From assembly GCF_016429255.1 (NCBI RefSeq), contig NZ_JAELUG010000010.1, positions 23,366-87,365 on the forward strand: DNA of 64,000 nt, read 5' to 3'. This DNA comes from Rhizobium sp. ASV8 (GTDB lineage: Bacteria; Pseudomonadota; Alphaproteobacteria; Rhizobiales; Rhizobiaceae). Under the pieces are notes generated by a model. That model saw nothing but the letters and a program-made list of their open reading frames with translations. It did not search any database and was not told the origin of the DNA. Positions 18,935 to 28,625 of the stretch are shown here, in pieces. Each line of letters opens with the position of its first letter. Positions within the stretch are counted from its first letter, which is position 1. The translations under genes were made by a program, and so were the position numbers.

Positions 18935-19334
18935 CTCTATATCGTCGCTTTCCCTGACGCTGCAAACTTGCATGCGGTAGAACATTTCAATCGCGCCGGC
19001 ACGCCCTGCGCCAGCCTCGACTCACCGACCAACACCTACGGAATGATCTTTAATGTCCGATTAACCACGATCACCTGCTCCGGAGTACAAAGCTGGATTG
19101 CGTCTAGGTTTCCGGCCATGGTATCAGGTGATCCGCTCGATCCAGTCTTACCGTTCTTTCCGAAGTCAAACGGTGATTCCCAGAATTTTGGTTCTCGTCA
19201 AGCTTTTCCAGTAAAAAAGCCCGTTAAATGCGCGAAAAAGCCTTATCCACAGGCTCGGCGCGTCATATTCAATTATTTTCCGTATTTAGGAAGTCCCCAC
19301 GCGATGACAAGAGCATCCTAAAGAAACCTGTGCG
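18935..19334. other. 400-bp region upstream of rpoD, no gene seen
   Basis: This is AT-richer than the flanking genes and contains short T- and A-rich tracts near 19200-19280. It should hold the rpoD promoter(s), but I cannot single out a -35/-10 pair with confidence. No supported open frame. Confidence 0.5.
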
Positions 19335-19369
19335 TTTAGGGCATCGGCATGCATCACCGATGCCCTAAA
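19335..19369 (-). terminator. Hairpin after tdh
   Basis: TTTAGGGCATCGG pairs with CCGATGCCCTAAA perfectly over 13 bp with a 9-base loop, starting 14 bases beyond the tdh stop codon on the minus strand. There is no T run, so the terminator call is moderate. Confidence 0.5.
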
Positions 19370-19382
19370 GCGACAATTCGGA

Positions 19383-20420
19383 TCAGTTCCAATCCATGAC
19401 GACCTTGCCGGAATTGCCTGAACGCATGGCCTCGAAGCCATCACGAAAATCGTCGATGCCGATGCGATGCGTGATCAGCGGAGAGACATCGAGACCGCCC
19501 TGGACGAAGGCAATCATCTTGTACCAGGTCTCGAACATCTCGCGGCCATAAATGCCCTTCAGGTTCAGCATCTTGAAGATGACCTTGTTCCAGTCGATTT
19601 CGAAGCCGGCCGGCGCGATGCCGAGAATGGCGATCTTGCCGCCGTTGTTCATCTTGTCGATCATGTCGCGGAAGGCCGGCGCGGCGCCCGACATTTCCAA
19701 GCCGACATCGAAGCCCTCTGTCATGCCGATGGACTTCATGACGTCGGCGAGGTTCTCCTTCGAGGCGTCGACCACATGATCAATGCCGACCTTGTGGGCA
19801 AGAGCGAGCCGGGTCGGATTGATGTCTGTTATCACCACCTTGCGCGCGCCTGAGCGCTTGGCGACCATGGCTCCCATGATGCCAATCGGCCCGGCACCGG
19901 TCACGAGCACATCTTCGCCGACCAGGTCGAAGGAAAGTGCCGTGTGCACGGCGTTGCCGAACGGGTCGAAGATCGCGGCAATCTCATCCGGAATGTCGTC
20001 CGGGATCGGCACAACGTTCGATTCGGGGATGCAGACGAACTCGCCGAAGGAGCCGGGACGATTGACGCCGACGCCGAGCGTGTTGCGGCAGAGGTGCCCC
20101 CTGCCCGCCCGGCAGTTGCGACATTTGCCGCAGACGATGTGCCCTTCGCCGGAAACGCGCTCGCCGACGTGGTACTTCGTCACGGCCGAACCGATTTCGG
20201 CAATCTCGCCGCAAAATTCATGGCCAACCACCATCGGCACCGGAATGGTCTTCTGCGCCCATTGATCCCAATTCCAAATGTGGACATCCGTGCCGCAGAT
20301 CGCCGACTTCTTGACCCGGATCAGGACATCGTTCGGCCCGACCTCGGGCACCGGAACATGCTCCATCCACAACCCGACCTCGGGCTTGGCTTTGACCAAC
20401 GCTTTCATCATGTTCGACAT
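19383..20420 (-). CDS. tdh: L-threonine 3-dehydrogenase
   Basis: A 345-residue zinc alcohol-dehydrogenase-family enzyme that oxidises threonine to 2-amino-3-ketobutyrate with NAD. Catalytic zinc ligands: C42 (in CGTDVHIWN, the Tdh-specific motif) and H67-E68. The structural zinc site is C97, C100, C103, C111. The NAD-binding turn GAGPIG is at 175-180. GGAGAG precedes the ATG at a suitable distance. It follows kbl on the same strand by 21 bases, so kbl-tdh is an operon for conversion of threonine to glycine and acetyl-CoA. Confidence 0.96.
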   Translation of the reverse strand: MSNMMKALVKAKPEVGLWMEHVPVPEVGPNDVLIRVKKSAICGTDVHIWNWDQWAQKTIPVPMVVGHEFCGEIAEIGSAVTKYHVGERVSGEGHIVCGKCRNCRAGRGHLCRNTLGVGVNRPGSFGEFVCIPESNVVPIPDDIPDEIAAIFDPFGNAVHTALSFDLVGEDVLVTGAGPIGIMGAMVAKRSGARKVVITDINPTRLALAHKVGIDHVVDASKENLADVMKSIGMTEGFDVGLEMSGAAPAFRDMIDKMNNGGKIAILGIAPAGFEIDWNKVIFKMLNLKGIYGREMFETWYKMIAFVQGGLDVSPLITHRIGIDDFRDGFEAMRSGNSGKVVMDWN

Positions 20421-20441
20421 GATCGGTTCTCTCCAACCAAC

Positions 20442-21629
20442 TCAAATAATTCCAAGTTCTTTTCCGGCTTCCGCGAAGGCCGCAATCGCCTTTTCGACGT
20501 CGGCCTTCGAATGGGCGGCCGACATCTGCGTGCGGATACGCGCTTGCCCCTTGGGCACGACAGGGAAAGAGAAGCCGATGACGTAGACGCCTTTCTTCAG
20601 CATCAATGCAGCCATATCCTGCGCGAGCTTTGCGTCACCCAGCATCACCGGAATGATCGGGTGATCGGCGCCGGCGAGCGTGAAGCCGAGCTTGGTCATC
20701 TCGCTGCGGAAAAGCTCGGCATTGCCCTTAAGTCGTGCCCGCAGCTCCGCGCCATTCTCGATCAGGTCGAACACCTTCAGCGACGCAGCCGCGATGACCG
20801 GTGCCAGCGTATTGGAGAAGAGATAGGGCCGCGAGCGTTGCCGCAGCCAATCGACAACCTCGCCCTTGGCCGAGGTATAGCCGCCGGAAGCGCCGCCGAG
20901 CGCCTTGCCGAGCGTGCCGGTGATGATGTCGATCCTGCCTTCGACGCCACAATGCTCCGCCGAGCCGCGGCCATTCTTTCCGACGAAACCGACGGCATGG
21001 CTATCATCCACCATGACCATGGCGCCATATTTTTCGGCCAGATCGCAAACGCCGCTGAGATTGGCGATGATGCCGTCCATGGAAAAGACGCCATCGGTCG
21101 CGATCAGCTTGAAACGGCTGCCTTCGGCCTTCTTCAATTCCTCTTCCAAAGCCGCCATGTCATTGTTGGCATAGCGGAAACGCTTGGCCTTCGAGAGCCG
21201 CACCCCGTCGATGATCGAAGCATGGTTGAGCGCATCCGAAATGATCGCGTCCTCCTCGGAGAGCAGCGTCTCGAACAACCCGCCATTGGCATCGAAGCAG
21301 GAGGAGTAAAGGATGGTATCTTCCATGCCGAGGAAGGACGAGATCCGCGCCTCGAGCTGCTTGTGCTCTTCCTGTGTGCCGCAGATGAACCGGACGGAGG
21401 CCATGCCGTAGCCATAACGGTCAAGCGCCTTTTTCCCGGCGTCAGCGAGTTCCTCATTGTCGGCCAGGCCAAGATAGTTGTTGGCACAGAAATTGAGCAC
21501 GCGCGCTCCACCGGCCACAGCGATTTCGCCGGCCTGCTTGGAGGTGATGACACGCTCGGACTTGTAGAGACCGGCTTCTTTCAAGCCGGCAAGCTCGTTG
21601 CGCAGGTGCGATAGAAATTCTGAGGTCAT
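20442..21629 (-). CDS. kbl: 2-amino-3-ketobutyrate coenzyme A ligase (glycine C-acetyltransferase)
   Basis: A 395-residue PLP-dependent alpha-oxoamine synthase that cleaves 2-amino-3-ketobutyrate with CoA into glycine and acetyl-CoA. The PLP lysine is K242 in [14 protein letters not shown]136 (NHASIIDG) stacks on the cofactor, and D208/H211 in [16 protein letters not shown] complete the site. Full family length. First gene of the kbl-tdh operon; the Shine-Dalgarno site is weak (GGAATG). The 263-bp gap upstream separates it from a divergent SDR gene and should contain both promoters. Confidence 0.96.
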   Translation of the reverse strand: MTSEFLSHLRNELAGLKEAGLYKSERVITSKQAGEIAVAGGARVLNFCANNYLGLADNEELADAGKKALDRYGYGMASVRFICGTQEEHKQLEARISSFLGMEDTILYSSCFDANGGLFETLLSEEDAIISDALNHASIIDGVRLSKAKRFRYANNDMAALEEELKKAEGSRFKLIATDGVFSMDGIIANLSGVCDLAEKYGAMVMVDDSHAVGFVGKNGRGSAEHCGVEGRIDIITGTLGKALGGASGGYTSAKGEVVDWLRQRSRPYLFSNTLAPVIAAASLKVFDLIENGAELRARLKGNAELFRSEMTKLGFTLAGADHPIIPVMLGDAKLAQDMAALMLKKGVYVIGFSFPVVPKGQARIRTQMSAAHSKADVEKAIAAFAEAGKELGII

Positions 21630-21892
21630 TGTCGCATTCCGTTACTGATCATGGCGGAAACAGGCCGAGAGATATCACAGGATTAGCACAGCCGCCGCAT
21701 TCATCAGCGGCAAAAATGCATCGAGCCATGACGCTGCCGCGACATGCCCCCACACAGTTCGATTACCACCGCCAACGGGACGTCTCAACGGCACATTTGT
21801 GCCATTTACGCCCACCGCTATTGCAAAAATTACTTGACTGAGTCCATTATCGTGAAAACACGACGGTCACCTGCACCTATGATAGGAATATC

Positions 21893-22663
21893 ATGAGCAT
21901 ATTCGAGAGATTCTCCCTGAAAGGGCGTATTGCCCTGGTTACCGGCGGCGGGCGCGGATTGGGATTCGAGATGGCCCAGGCACTGGCCGATGCGGGCGCT
22001 CACGTCATTATCAACGGGCGGACGGCGGCAACGTTGCAGGCGGCGGTCCAGACAATTCAAGCGCGGGGCTGCTCTGCAGAAGCCGCTGCCTTCGATATAG
22101 CCGACCGGGAGGCACAACGAGCGACCATGGCGGATATCGAGAGAAACCACCGTCGGCTGGATATATTGGTGAACAATGTCGGAGCCCGCGACAGACGCCC
22201 GCTCGCGGACTTCGACGACGAAGCGATCCTCGCTCTACTCAATACGGACCTCGCGGCCTCGATCATGCTTTCGCGCGATGCCGCGCGCTTGATGAAGCAG
22301 CACAACTACGGACGACTGATTTCGGTGACATCGATCAGCGGCCAGGTCGTCATGCCCGGAGATTGCGTCTACCCCGCCGCCAAGCAGGGGCTGACCGGCC
22401 TCGTACGAGGCATGGCGGTGGAGTTCGGCCCCTTTGGCATCACAAGCAATGCGATCGCCCCGGGCTGGTTTGCGACGGAAACGAACGCCGCGATGGCTGC
22501 GAATGAAGAACTGACGCCTTTCGTGCGTCAACGCATTCCGGTTCAACGGTGGGGGCGACCGGACGAGATTGCCGGTGCCGCACTCTTCCTTGCCAGCGAC
22601 GCTGCATCCTTCGTCAACGGCCATGTCCTGACCGTCGACGGCGGGATGACCGTGCGCATGTAA
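21893..22663 (+). CDS. SDR-family oxidoreductase (gluconate 5-dehydrogenase-like)
   Basis: A 256-residue classical short-chain dehydrogenase: cofactor motif TGGGRGLG at 17-24, NNVG at 94-97, catalytic S147 or S149 with Y160 and K164 (YPAAK), and the C-terminal [20 protein letters not shown] signature. The opening [20 protein letters not shown] is that of gluconate 5-dehydrogenase (Gno/IdnO) and related 3-oxoacyl-reductase-like enzymes, so the substrate is uncertain. TAGGAATATC precedes the ATG. It is divergent from kbl-tdh and convergent with recQ. Confidence 0.85.
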   Translation: MSIFERFSLKGRIALVTGGGRGLGFEMAQALADAGAHVIINGRTAATLQAAVQTIQARGCSAEAAAFDIADREAQRATMADIERNHRRLDILVNNVGARDRRPLADFDDEAILALLNTDLAASIMLSRDAARLMKQHNYGRLISVTSISGQVVMPGDCVYPAAKQGLTGLVRGMAVEFGPFGITSNAIAPGWFATETNAAMAANEELTPFVRQRIPVQRWGRPDEIAGAALFLASDAASFVNGHVLTVDGGMTVRM

Positions 22664-22704
22664 CCAAAAATTCGAAGTTTTTTTTCAGATCCTTGCGCCC
22701 AATG

Positions 22705-24585
22705 TCACCGGCCGGTGAAATTCGAAATCACCGCAAGAAACGCATCGCCATAGCGCTCGAGCTTCGACTGGCCGACGCCTGAAATTCCGAGAAGAGCCTT
22801 GTGATTTTTCGGCCGCTCCGTCGCGAAGGCAATCAGTGTCGTGTCAGGGAAAACGACATAGGGCGGCACGCCCAATTCCTTGGCGATCCTCGTACGCTCG
22901 GCGCGCAGCGCGTCGAACAGGACTTGCGCCTCGCCGGAAAGACCATGGGCCTGCCGTTCCGACCGGCCGGCCTTCTTGCCGCGACGTCCTGTTTCCGGCC
23001 GGTCCTTGCGAAAGAAGACCTGTCGTTCGCGCTTGAAAACAGCCCTCGCCTCTTCTTCAAGCTTCATGGCACCGAAGGCGGTGTGATCGACGCTGAGCAA
23101 CCCGCTCGCGAGCAGCTGCCGGAAGATCGACTGCCAACTGCGGGCAGAAATGTCCTTACCGGCACCGAAGACGGGCATGTCGGCATGACCGAACCGCTGC
23201 GTCTTCTCATTGATCGTACCGACCAGGACATCGATGACATGGCCGGTGCCGAAACGCTCGCCGGTGCGGTAAACCGCGGCCAGCGCCTTGATCGCCGCCT
23301 CCGTGCCATCCCAGGTCTCGACAGGTTTCAGGCAGGTATCGCAATTGCCGCAGCCGCCGCTATGCCCCTCGCCGAAATGCGCGAGAATGGCCTGTCGCCG
23401 GCATCCCGCCGTTTCGCAGATGGCAAGCAGCGCATTGAGCTTGGCCCGCTCAACACGCTTGATTTCGTCTGATGCACCGCCCTCATCGATCATCCGCCGC
23501 CGTTGGATGACATCCGCCATGCCGTAAGCCATCCAGACTTCGGACGGTAAGCCGTCACGCCCCGCGCGGCCCGTTTCCTGATAGTAGGCTTCCACCGAGC
23601 CCGGCAGATCGAGATGGGCAACATAGCGTACATTCGGCTTGTCGATACCCATGCCGAAGGCGACGGTCGCCACCAGGCACAGGTCCTCCTCTTTCAGGAA
23701 AGCATCCTGATTGGCGTCGCGCAGCGCCCGATCCATGCCGGCGTGATAGGCGAGCGCGCGGACGCCCTGCCCGTTCAGCCACTCGGCCGTGTCTTCGACC
23801 TTGGCGCGGGAGAGACAATAGACGATGCCGCTATCGCCGCGGTGACCGTCGAGAAAACGCAGTAACTGCTGGCGTGGCTGATCGCGCTCCACAATCTCGT
23901 AGGCGATATTCGGCCGGTCGAAGCTGGTGGTGAAGACCTTGGCATCGTCGAGAGCCAGCCGCTCGATGATATCGTCGCGGGTGTGAGGGTCGGCGGTCGC
24001 CGTCAGGGCAATGCGCGGCACGCCGGGAAAAAACTCGGCAAGCTTGCCGAGATCCCGATACTCCGGCCTGAAATCATGCCCCCATTGCGAGACGCAATGC
24101 GCTTCGTCGATTGCAAAGAGCGCAATCTTCGCCCTGGCGATCATCTGCTGGAAGCCGTCGGTCAGGATGCGCTCGGGCGTGACATAGAGCATATCGAGCG
24201 TGCCGTTGGAAACGGCGCGATAGATCTCGCTGGCCTCCTCACGCGACAGCGATGAGTTCAATGCCGCAGCACGTATGCCCAGCTGCTTCATCGCCTCCAC
24301 CTGATCCCGCATCAGCGCGATCAATGGCGAAACGACAATACCAATACCGTCACGGCAAAGCGCCGGGATCTGGAAACACAGCGATTTGCCCGCCCCTGTC
24401 GGAAACAGCACCACGGCATCGCCACCCGAAACAACGTGCTCGACCACCTGCTGCTGCTTGCCGCGAAATGCCGAATAGCCATAGACGCGCTTCAGCACAT
24501 CGAGCGGCGCAACCCCGCCGACGGTTTGCCCGAACAGTGCCTCATCAGCGGAAAATCGCGGATCCAGTCTATCCGGCTGTGACAT
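22705..24585 (-). CDS. recQ: ATP-dependent DNA helicase RecQ
   Basis: A 626-residue 3'-5' superfamily 2 helicase for recombination and replication-fork repair. Walker A GAGKS at 64-68, DEAH at 160-163, helicase C domain with [13 protein letters not shown], the RecQ zinc site ([10 protein letters not shown] then GGCGNCDTC), a winged helix, and a C-terminal HRDC domain ([20 protein letters not shown] ... [14 protein letters not shown]). AGGAAG precedes the ATG. It starts 7 bases after the dnaG stop codon, so dnaG-recQ is one transcription unit. Confidence 0.96.
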   Translation of the reverse strand: MSQPDRLDPRFSADEALFGQTVGGVAPLDVLKRVYGYSAFRGKQQQVVEHVVSGGDAVVLFPTGAGKSLCFQIPALCRDGIGIVVSPLIALMRDQVEAMKQLGIRAAALNSSLSREEASEIYRAVSNGTLDMLYVTPERILTDGFQQMIARAKIALFAIDEAHCVSQWGHDFRPEYRDLGKLAEFFPGVPRIALTATADPHTRDDIIERLALDDAKVFTTSFDRPNIAYEIVERDQPRQQLLRFLDGHRGDSGIVYCLSRAKVEDTAEWLNGQGVRALAYHAGMDRALRDANQDAFLKEEDLCLVATVAFGMGIDKPNVRYVAHLDLPGSVEAYYQETGRAGRDGLPSEVWMAYGMADVIQRRRMIDEGGASDEIKRVERAKLNALLAICETAGCRRQAILAHFGEGHSGGCGNCDTCLKPVETWDGTEAAIKALAAVYRTGERFGTGHVIDVLVGTINEKTQRFGHADMPVFGAGKDISARSWQSIFRQLLASGLLSVDHTAFGAMKLEEEARAVFKRERQVFFRKDRPETGRRGKKAGRSERQAHGLSGEAQVLFDALRAERTRIAKELGVPPYVVFPDTTLIAFATERPKNHKALLGISGVGQSKLERYGDAFLAVISNFTGR

Positions 24586-24592
24586 TCACTTC

Positions 24593-26581
24593 CTACTTTC
24601 CTGCAACGTTTTTGACGCGCCCGGAAAGAACGCCAAAGCCATCGATGATCGCCTCCTGGTTTTCGAGCCGCACCGCTTCCAGCTGTACTTCCTGCAAGGC
24701 ACGCATCAATTGCTCGATAAGCTCGCCGTCGCCATCTTCCGTCGCCTCGGCAATCGCGCCCTGCAACTCGATCTTGTGCCACCGAAGGGCCTTGGAGCGC
24801 TTGTGAAGCGCAAGCGCCTGACGATAGCCTTCGCGAGCATCCTCCATCGCGGCTTGCTCGGTTGCCGTCCAAAGCCGGGCATTGCGAACCTGCTGCTCGA
24901 GGTTCTTCAGCAGCGCGCCGAAATCCTGCTCTTCCAGCTGTTCGACCAGCCGCTCACGGGTGAGCTGTGGCCCCACCATCGCAGCAGCTATCCCAAGCAC
25001 AGCCGACCAGAGGCGCTGCAACTCGCGGCTTTCGTAATCGATCGCGGCGATCTCGTCATACTCGTCCTGCAGCAACAACGGATGATTGACGATGGTCAGC
25101 GCCAAAACGCTTTCGCGCAGGCTCGGAATATCCTGATGTCCCTTGATCATCGCCGAGCGTGTCAGGCGATCGGACGCCGTCGTGCTGACCGCCGCCCGGT
25201 CGCGTCCCTGCCCGCCGCGGCCACCAAAGGCGCGACCGTTGCCATCACGGGAAAAGCCGCGCGCCTGCTGATTGCCTCCGCGCTGGAATTGTGGCTGGAA
25301 AAGCCCGTTCAGCCGCTCGCGCATGCTCTGTTGATAGTGGCGCCGAACATCCTCGTCGACGATGACGGACACGATGCGCCGAAGCCGCGCTTCAAGTTCG
25401 GCCCGCGCCTCCGGGGTTTCGAAGGTGCCGCTGGCAGCCTCCCTAGCCCAGATCAGATCGGCGAGCGGCTTTGCCTGCGCCAACACCTTGTCGAACGGCG
25501 CTCGACCGTCGTGGCGCACGAGATCGTCCGGATCCTTGCCGTCGGGCAGTAGCGCGAAGCGGACGGTTCGTCCCGGCTTGATATGCGGCAACGCCAGATC
25601 GGCGGCGCGATTGGCGGCGCGAATGCCCGCGCCGTCACCATCGAAACAAAGCATGGGCTCCGGCGTCATCTTCCAGAGAAGATCGAGCTGATTTTCCGTG
25701 AGCGCCGTGCCGAGCGGCGCGACCGCATTCTCCACCCCGGCCTGATGCAGGGCGATGACGTCCATATAGCCTTCGACGGCAATGATGGTTCCCGCACCAT
25801 CGGCGCCCTGAGCGGCGCGGCGCGCCCGGGTGAAATTATAAAGCACGTTGCCCTTATGGAAGAGCTCGGTCTCGTTGGAATTGAGATACTTCGCCGGCGC
25901 GTCCGATGCCATGGCGCGCCCACCAAAGGCGATCACCTTCTCGCGCGATGAGAGAATGGGAAACATGATGCGATCGCGAAAACGATCGTAGGAGACGGGC
26001 ACGTTCTCATGCACGACGAGGCCGCAAGCTTCGATCTGCTCTTTCAGCACGCCTTTGCTTGCGAGATGCTCCTTCAGCGCATTGCGGCTATCGGGGGAAT
26101 ATCCCAGCCGAAAGGTTTCTATCGTGCGCCCGGTCAATCCACGGTCGCGTAGATAAGCACGGGCGCGCGCACCGTTGGCCGTCTGCAGCTGGTCCTGAAA
26201 GAACTGAGTCGCCATCTCCATGACATCGAGCAGCGAGGTCCTTTCCTTCTCCCTTTTCGCCTCCATGGGGTCAGCGACCGGCATGGGCACGCCAGCCATG
26301 TCGGCAATCTGCTGCACAGCCTCAGGGAAGCTCAAGCCTTCCAGCTCGGTAAGAAAACGAAAATGGTCGCCCGTCACCCCACAGCCAAAGCAGTGATAGC
26401 GGCCCTTGCGATCCTCGCAGTGGAAACTCGGAGATTTCTCGCCATGAAACGGGCAACAAGCCCAATAATCCCCGCGCGGCACATTGGTCTTGCGCCGGTC
26501 CCAGGTCACACGACGACCGATCACGTCTGAAATCAAAACGCGGTCGCGAATCTCGTCGAGAAACGTATTGGAAAATCGCAT
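24593..26581 (-). CDS. dnaG: DNA primase DnaG
   Basis: A 662-residue primase that lays RNA primers for replication. The N-terminal CHC2 zinc ribbon contains CCPFHGEKSPSFHC (about residues 42-55) and CFGCG. The Toprim catalytic core has the EGYMDVIALHQAG block and FDGDGAGIRAANRA. The C-terminal third is the helical DnaB-binding region, preceded by a Gly/Arg-rich stretch (about 435-470). AGAGGTAGCC lies before the ATG. Operon with recQ. rpoD, its usual partner in many bacteria, lies downstream beyond kbl-tdh. Confidence 0.96.
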   Translation of the reverse strand: MRFSNTFLDEIRDRVLISDVIGRRVTWDRRKTNVPRGDYWACCPFHGEKSPSFHCEDRKGRYHCFGCGVTGDHFRFLTELEGLSFPEAVQQIADMAGVPMPVADPMEAKREKERTSLLDVMEMATQFFQDQLQTANGARARAYLRDRGLTGRTIETFRLGYSPDSRNALKEHLASKGVLKEQIEACGLVVHENVPVSYDRFRDRIMFPILSSREKVIAFGGRAMASDAPAKYLNSNETELFHKGNVLYNFTRARRAAQGADGAGTIIAVEGYMDVIALHQAGVENAVAPLGTALTENQLDLLWKMTPEPMLCFDGDGAGIRAANRAADLALPHIKPGRTVRFALLPDGKDPDDLVRHDGRAPFDKVLAQAKPLADLIWAREAASGTFETPEARAELEARLRRIVSVIVDEDVRRHYQQSMRERLNGLFQPQFQRGGNQQARGFSRDGNGRAFGGRGGQGRDRAAVSTTASDRLTRSAMIKGHQDIPSLRESVLALTIVNHPLLLQDEYDEIAAIDYESRELQRLWSAVLGIAAAMVGPQLTRERLVEQLEEQDFGALLKNLEQQVRNARLWTATEQAAMEDAREGYRQALALHKRSKALRWHKIELQGAIAEATEDGDGELIEQLMRALQEVQLEAVRLENQEAIIDGFGVLSGRVKNVAGK

Positions 26582-27140
26582 GGCTACCTCTGGCTCATCT
26601 CATATAAACAGGAATGATCGGCATTGCCACGCTGACCCGACAGGCACACACGGTATTCACAGTCCTTTCCAGGTGATTACAACGCTCTCCCTTCGATCAC
26701 AACTTCGTGAAGCGGCCACCGAGATCAAGCTATGCATATCGGCGCTATAGGTCGCCTTTTGAGCCGCCAAAACAGGCAATCGCCATGGCCCTAGTCAGGC
26801 AAACGAGACTTCAGCTCAAGTAGAAAAACAGCTGCTTTTTTAGAAAAAGCAAAGGCTTGCACATCTTGAGGTGGGTAGAAAACGCGATGCGGCGGTTCAA
26901 CAACAATCGCTGGCTGCAAGCCAAGCGGGAGGTATCTGCTCCGCCCATTCGAGCGCCGGCATCATGGTTTGTAAGCCAAACATTATTTTTTTGTAATTTG
27001 ATTGTTGATGTGCAGCGCAATAGCGTTCTTCTCACAGGACGAGACAAGCCGGCGAAGAAACTGCTTCGCGACGCGACATGCCGAGACGCCCTGACGAACC
27101 GGAAACCACAAGGTACAGGGTTTTCAGTTTAGGAGAGGAA
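26582..27140. other. 559-bp AT-rich region upstream of dnaG, no gene seen
   Basis: Divergent promoter region between dnaG and the small secreted-protein gene. It holds a perfect hairpin TGCTTTTT-TAG-AAAAAGCA near 26835 and an AT-rich tract around 26985-27005. Open frames here (26484-26750, 26857-27132 plus; 26811-27047 minus) have no supporting signals. Confidence 0.5.
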
Positions 27141-27374
27141 ATGCGCGTTCTTATCGTACCCCTAGCCGCAGCGGCCATCTTTGCGACAGCAACTTATAGT
27201 TCGGCCACGACGACTAACGGCAGCGAGGACAAGAACGTACTTTATGCTGGCGCTAGATATGAGCTGCCGGCAAACGTGAAGATCCCTGCTCTTGCAGCAG
27301 GCGTAAAGGTTCAGATGTCCGGATTTTCCTCGCAGGCATTGGCCCTGCCCCGGGAAATCAGGATTCTCAGATAA
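27141..27374 (+). CDS. Small secreted hypothetical protein, 77 aa
   Basis: The start is clear: AGGAGAGGAA runs directly into ATG. The product opens MRVLIVPLAAAAIFATATYS, a signal peptide probably cut near SSA-TT (residue 24), and the mature part of about 50 residues carries DKNVLYAGARYELPANVKI and a basic C-terminal end with no Cys. I do not recognise the family. It is followed within 12 bases by a cluster of three strong RNA hairpins. It may be a small periplasmic protein whose mRNA end is regulated; that is inference. Confidence 0.6.
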   Translation: MRVLIVPLAAAAIFATATYSSATTTNGSEDKNVLYAGARYELPANVKIPALAAGVKVQMSGFSSQALALPREIRILR

Positions 27375-27385
27375 GTTCATCAGAT

Positions 27386-27432
27386 ACTCAGGTGGGGCAC
27401 CATCCCTACCCCCGGCGCCGCCCCACCTGAGT
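27386..27432 (+). terminator. Hairpin H1 after the small secreted-protein gene
   Basis: ACTCAGGTGGGGC pairs perfectly with GCCCCACCTGAGT (13 bp). It starts 11 bases after the stop codon; the following GCCTTTGC is only slightly T-rich. Its left arm is also complementary to GCCCCACC at 27461-27468, so an alternative pairing is possible. Confidence 0.55.
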
Positions 27433-27437
27433 GCCTT

Positions 27438-27490
27438 TGCAATAGACGTTTGATTTTTGGGCCCCACCCTGCGTCATCAAACGCCTGCAA
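27438..27490 (+). other. Hairpin H2 with a loop complementary to H1
   Basis: CGTTTGAT (27447-27454) pairs with ATCAAACG (27476-27483), extended by TTGCA/TGCAA at the base. The loop carries GCCCCACC, which matches the right arm of H1 and could pair with its left arm. H1 and a long-range helix are thus mutually exclusive. Confidence 0.4.
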
Positions 27491-27496
27491 AGCGCA

Positions 27497-27529
27497 AGAA
27501 GGCAGGAGCTCCCCCAGCTCCTGCCTTCT
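27497..27529 (+). terminator. Hairpin H3, perfect 14-bp stem
   Basis: AGAAGGCAGGAGCT pairs perfectly with AGCTCCTGCCTTCT around a CCCCC loop and is followed by CTAATTTATAG. The GGCAGGAGCT arm contains a Shine-Dalgarno-like AGGAG, sequestered in the stem. It may end a small RNA or the preceding mRNA. Confidence 0.5.
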
Positions 27530-27562
27530 CTAATTTATAGCAACGAGAACAATCAAACCGCC

Positions 27563-27603
27563 AAAGCGTATGAAGCGACAGAAAAAGATCGCGACGCGCT
27601 TTG
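27563..27603. repeat. Half mosaic element, copy E
   Basis: AAAGCGTATGAAGCGACAG ... GATCGCGACGCGCTTTG matches the second palindrome of copy D (62458-62499), which reads AAAGCGCATGAAGCGAATC ... GATCGCGACGCGCTTTA. The ends pair AAAGCG with CGCTTT. Confidence 0.5.
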
Positions 27604-27628
27604 AGCAGTATCGTAACGCTGTTGATGG

Positions 27629-27650
27629 AATGTATATTTTTTAGTACATT
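27629..27650. promoter_or_regulatory. Inverted repeat in the promoter region of the 27723 gene
   Basis: AATGTA and TACATT flank 10 AT-rich bases, about 75 bp before the start codon, overlapping TATATTTTTTAG that could serve as a -10 region. Operator-like; no regulator assigned. Confidence 0.3.
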
Positions 27651-27722
27651 AGTATATGCAATCTATGCGCTTGCTCTCTTCATACAATCTTGAATTTTGC
27701 TCGGTTCATCGGAGACGGCTGC

Positions 27723-28625
27723 ATGTCTTTATCCGCAAAGGAACTTGCTCAAGACCCTAATTTTTTCGCTGAAATTGTAAATTATACGCGAGAAATCCTA
27801 TCCACTTACAATCAGAACCAACAGATATGCTCTGTTTTTGCCTCGCAACAGCGTTGGCTGATGGCACTCGCCGGTTTTGGATTGTATTACGGCGGCATCG
27901 ACGGAGAGCCCGCCGGCATCCATGCGAATCGCTTCGCGACCTATGTCGTCGAAAACGATATCGCCAGCCACAACACCGCGCTCAGCTTCATACAGCAGAT
28001 GCTGACGGAAGGATTCTTGCGCTATCTGCCCGTTGCTCCCGATCGCCGCTCGCGACCGATGGAACCCACGGAAGAAGCCGTCAAGCAGCTGGGAAAGTGG
28101 CTTCTCATTCACTTGTCGGTGCTTGACCGGCTCGATGGCGGCAGGCGAAGCACTCTGCTCGCCAAACGCCCCGAGCTTATCGCCGCACTGCAGCCCGCCA
28201 TCTCGGTCGACATCATTAACAGCGACGATCTGCGCCACCCGGGAGATACGTTCGATCTGTTCACATGGGTGAATTCCGGCGGCGTGATCATGGATTACCT
28301 GATCTCGCGCGTCGGGCTAGTGGATACGACGACGCAAAGAGTGATCGTCGGGCGAATTGCCTTCACCGACATTTGCCGGCGCTTTCTCATTTCCAGAACT
28401 AATGCAAAGCGACTGATGATCAAAGCCGCAAAGATGCAGAGCATCGGATGGACAGGCTCCTCAGGGCGAAGCCAGCTATGGCTTTCCTGCGATTTCATCC
28501 AGGAATATCGCAACTATCAGGCCGAGAAATTCGCCATTATCGACGCCGCCTGGAGAAACGCCTTCGGCTCGCCGCAAATTCGCGCGCCGAAGGCGAAGCA
28601 GGTTTTTACTTCAGCAGCTCCTTGA
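27723..28625 (+). CDS. Hypothetical protein, possible winged-helix regulator, 300 aa
   Basis: A cytoplasmic protein without signal or membrane segments. I start at the ATG at 27723, with GGAG 8 bases ahead; a TTG 33 bases upstream is possible. Residues 60-110 and 215-265 look helical; the latter (VGRIAFTDICRRFLISRTNA then KRLMIKAAKMQSIGW) resembles a helix-turn-helix with following wing, so a MarR-like DNA-binding role is possible but unproven. An AT-rich upstream region with an inverted repeat suggests regulation. Its last 20 bases overlap the end of the convergent yqeY gene. Confidence 0.62.
   Translation: MSLSAKELAQDPNFFAEIVNYTREILSTYNQNQQICSVFASQQRWLMALAGFGLYYGGIDGEPAGIHANRFATYVVENDIASHNTALSFIQQMLTEGFLRYLPVAPDRRSRPMEPTEEAVKQLGKWLLIHLSVLDRLDGGRRSTLLAKRPELIAALQPAISVDIINSDDLRHPGDTFDLFTWVNSGGVIMDYLISRVGLVDTTTQRVIVGRIAFTDICRRFLISRTNAKRLMIKAAKMQSIGWTGSSGRSQLWLSCDFIQEYRNYQAEKFAIIDAAWRNAFGSPQIRAPKAKQVFTSAAP

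Noticed and set aside
19944..21614. 556-codon open frame on the plus strand
   Set aside because: Antisense to tdh and kbl, which are unmistakable; same for the long frames at 16865-17944, 18296-19321, 29406-30572, 45993-47099, 49916-51244 and 57302-58531.
22663..22705. T-rich stretch between the SDR and recQ genes as a terminator
   Set aside because: GTTTTTTTTC is present but no stem precedes it on either strand.
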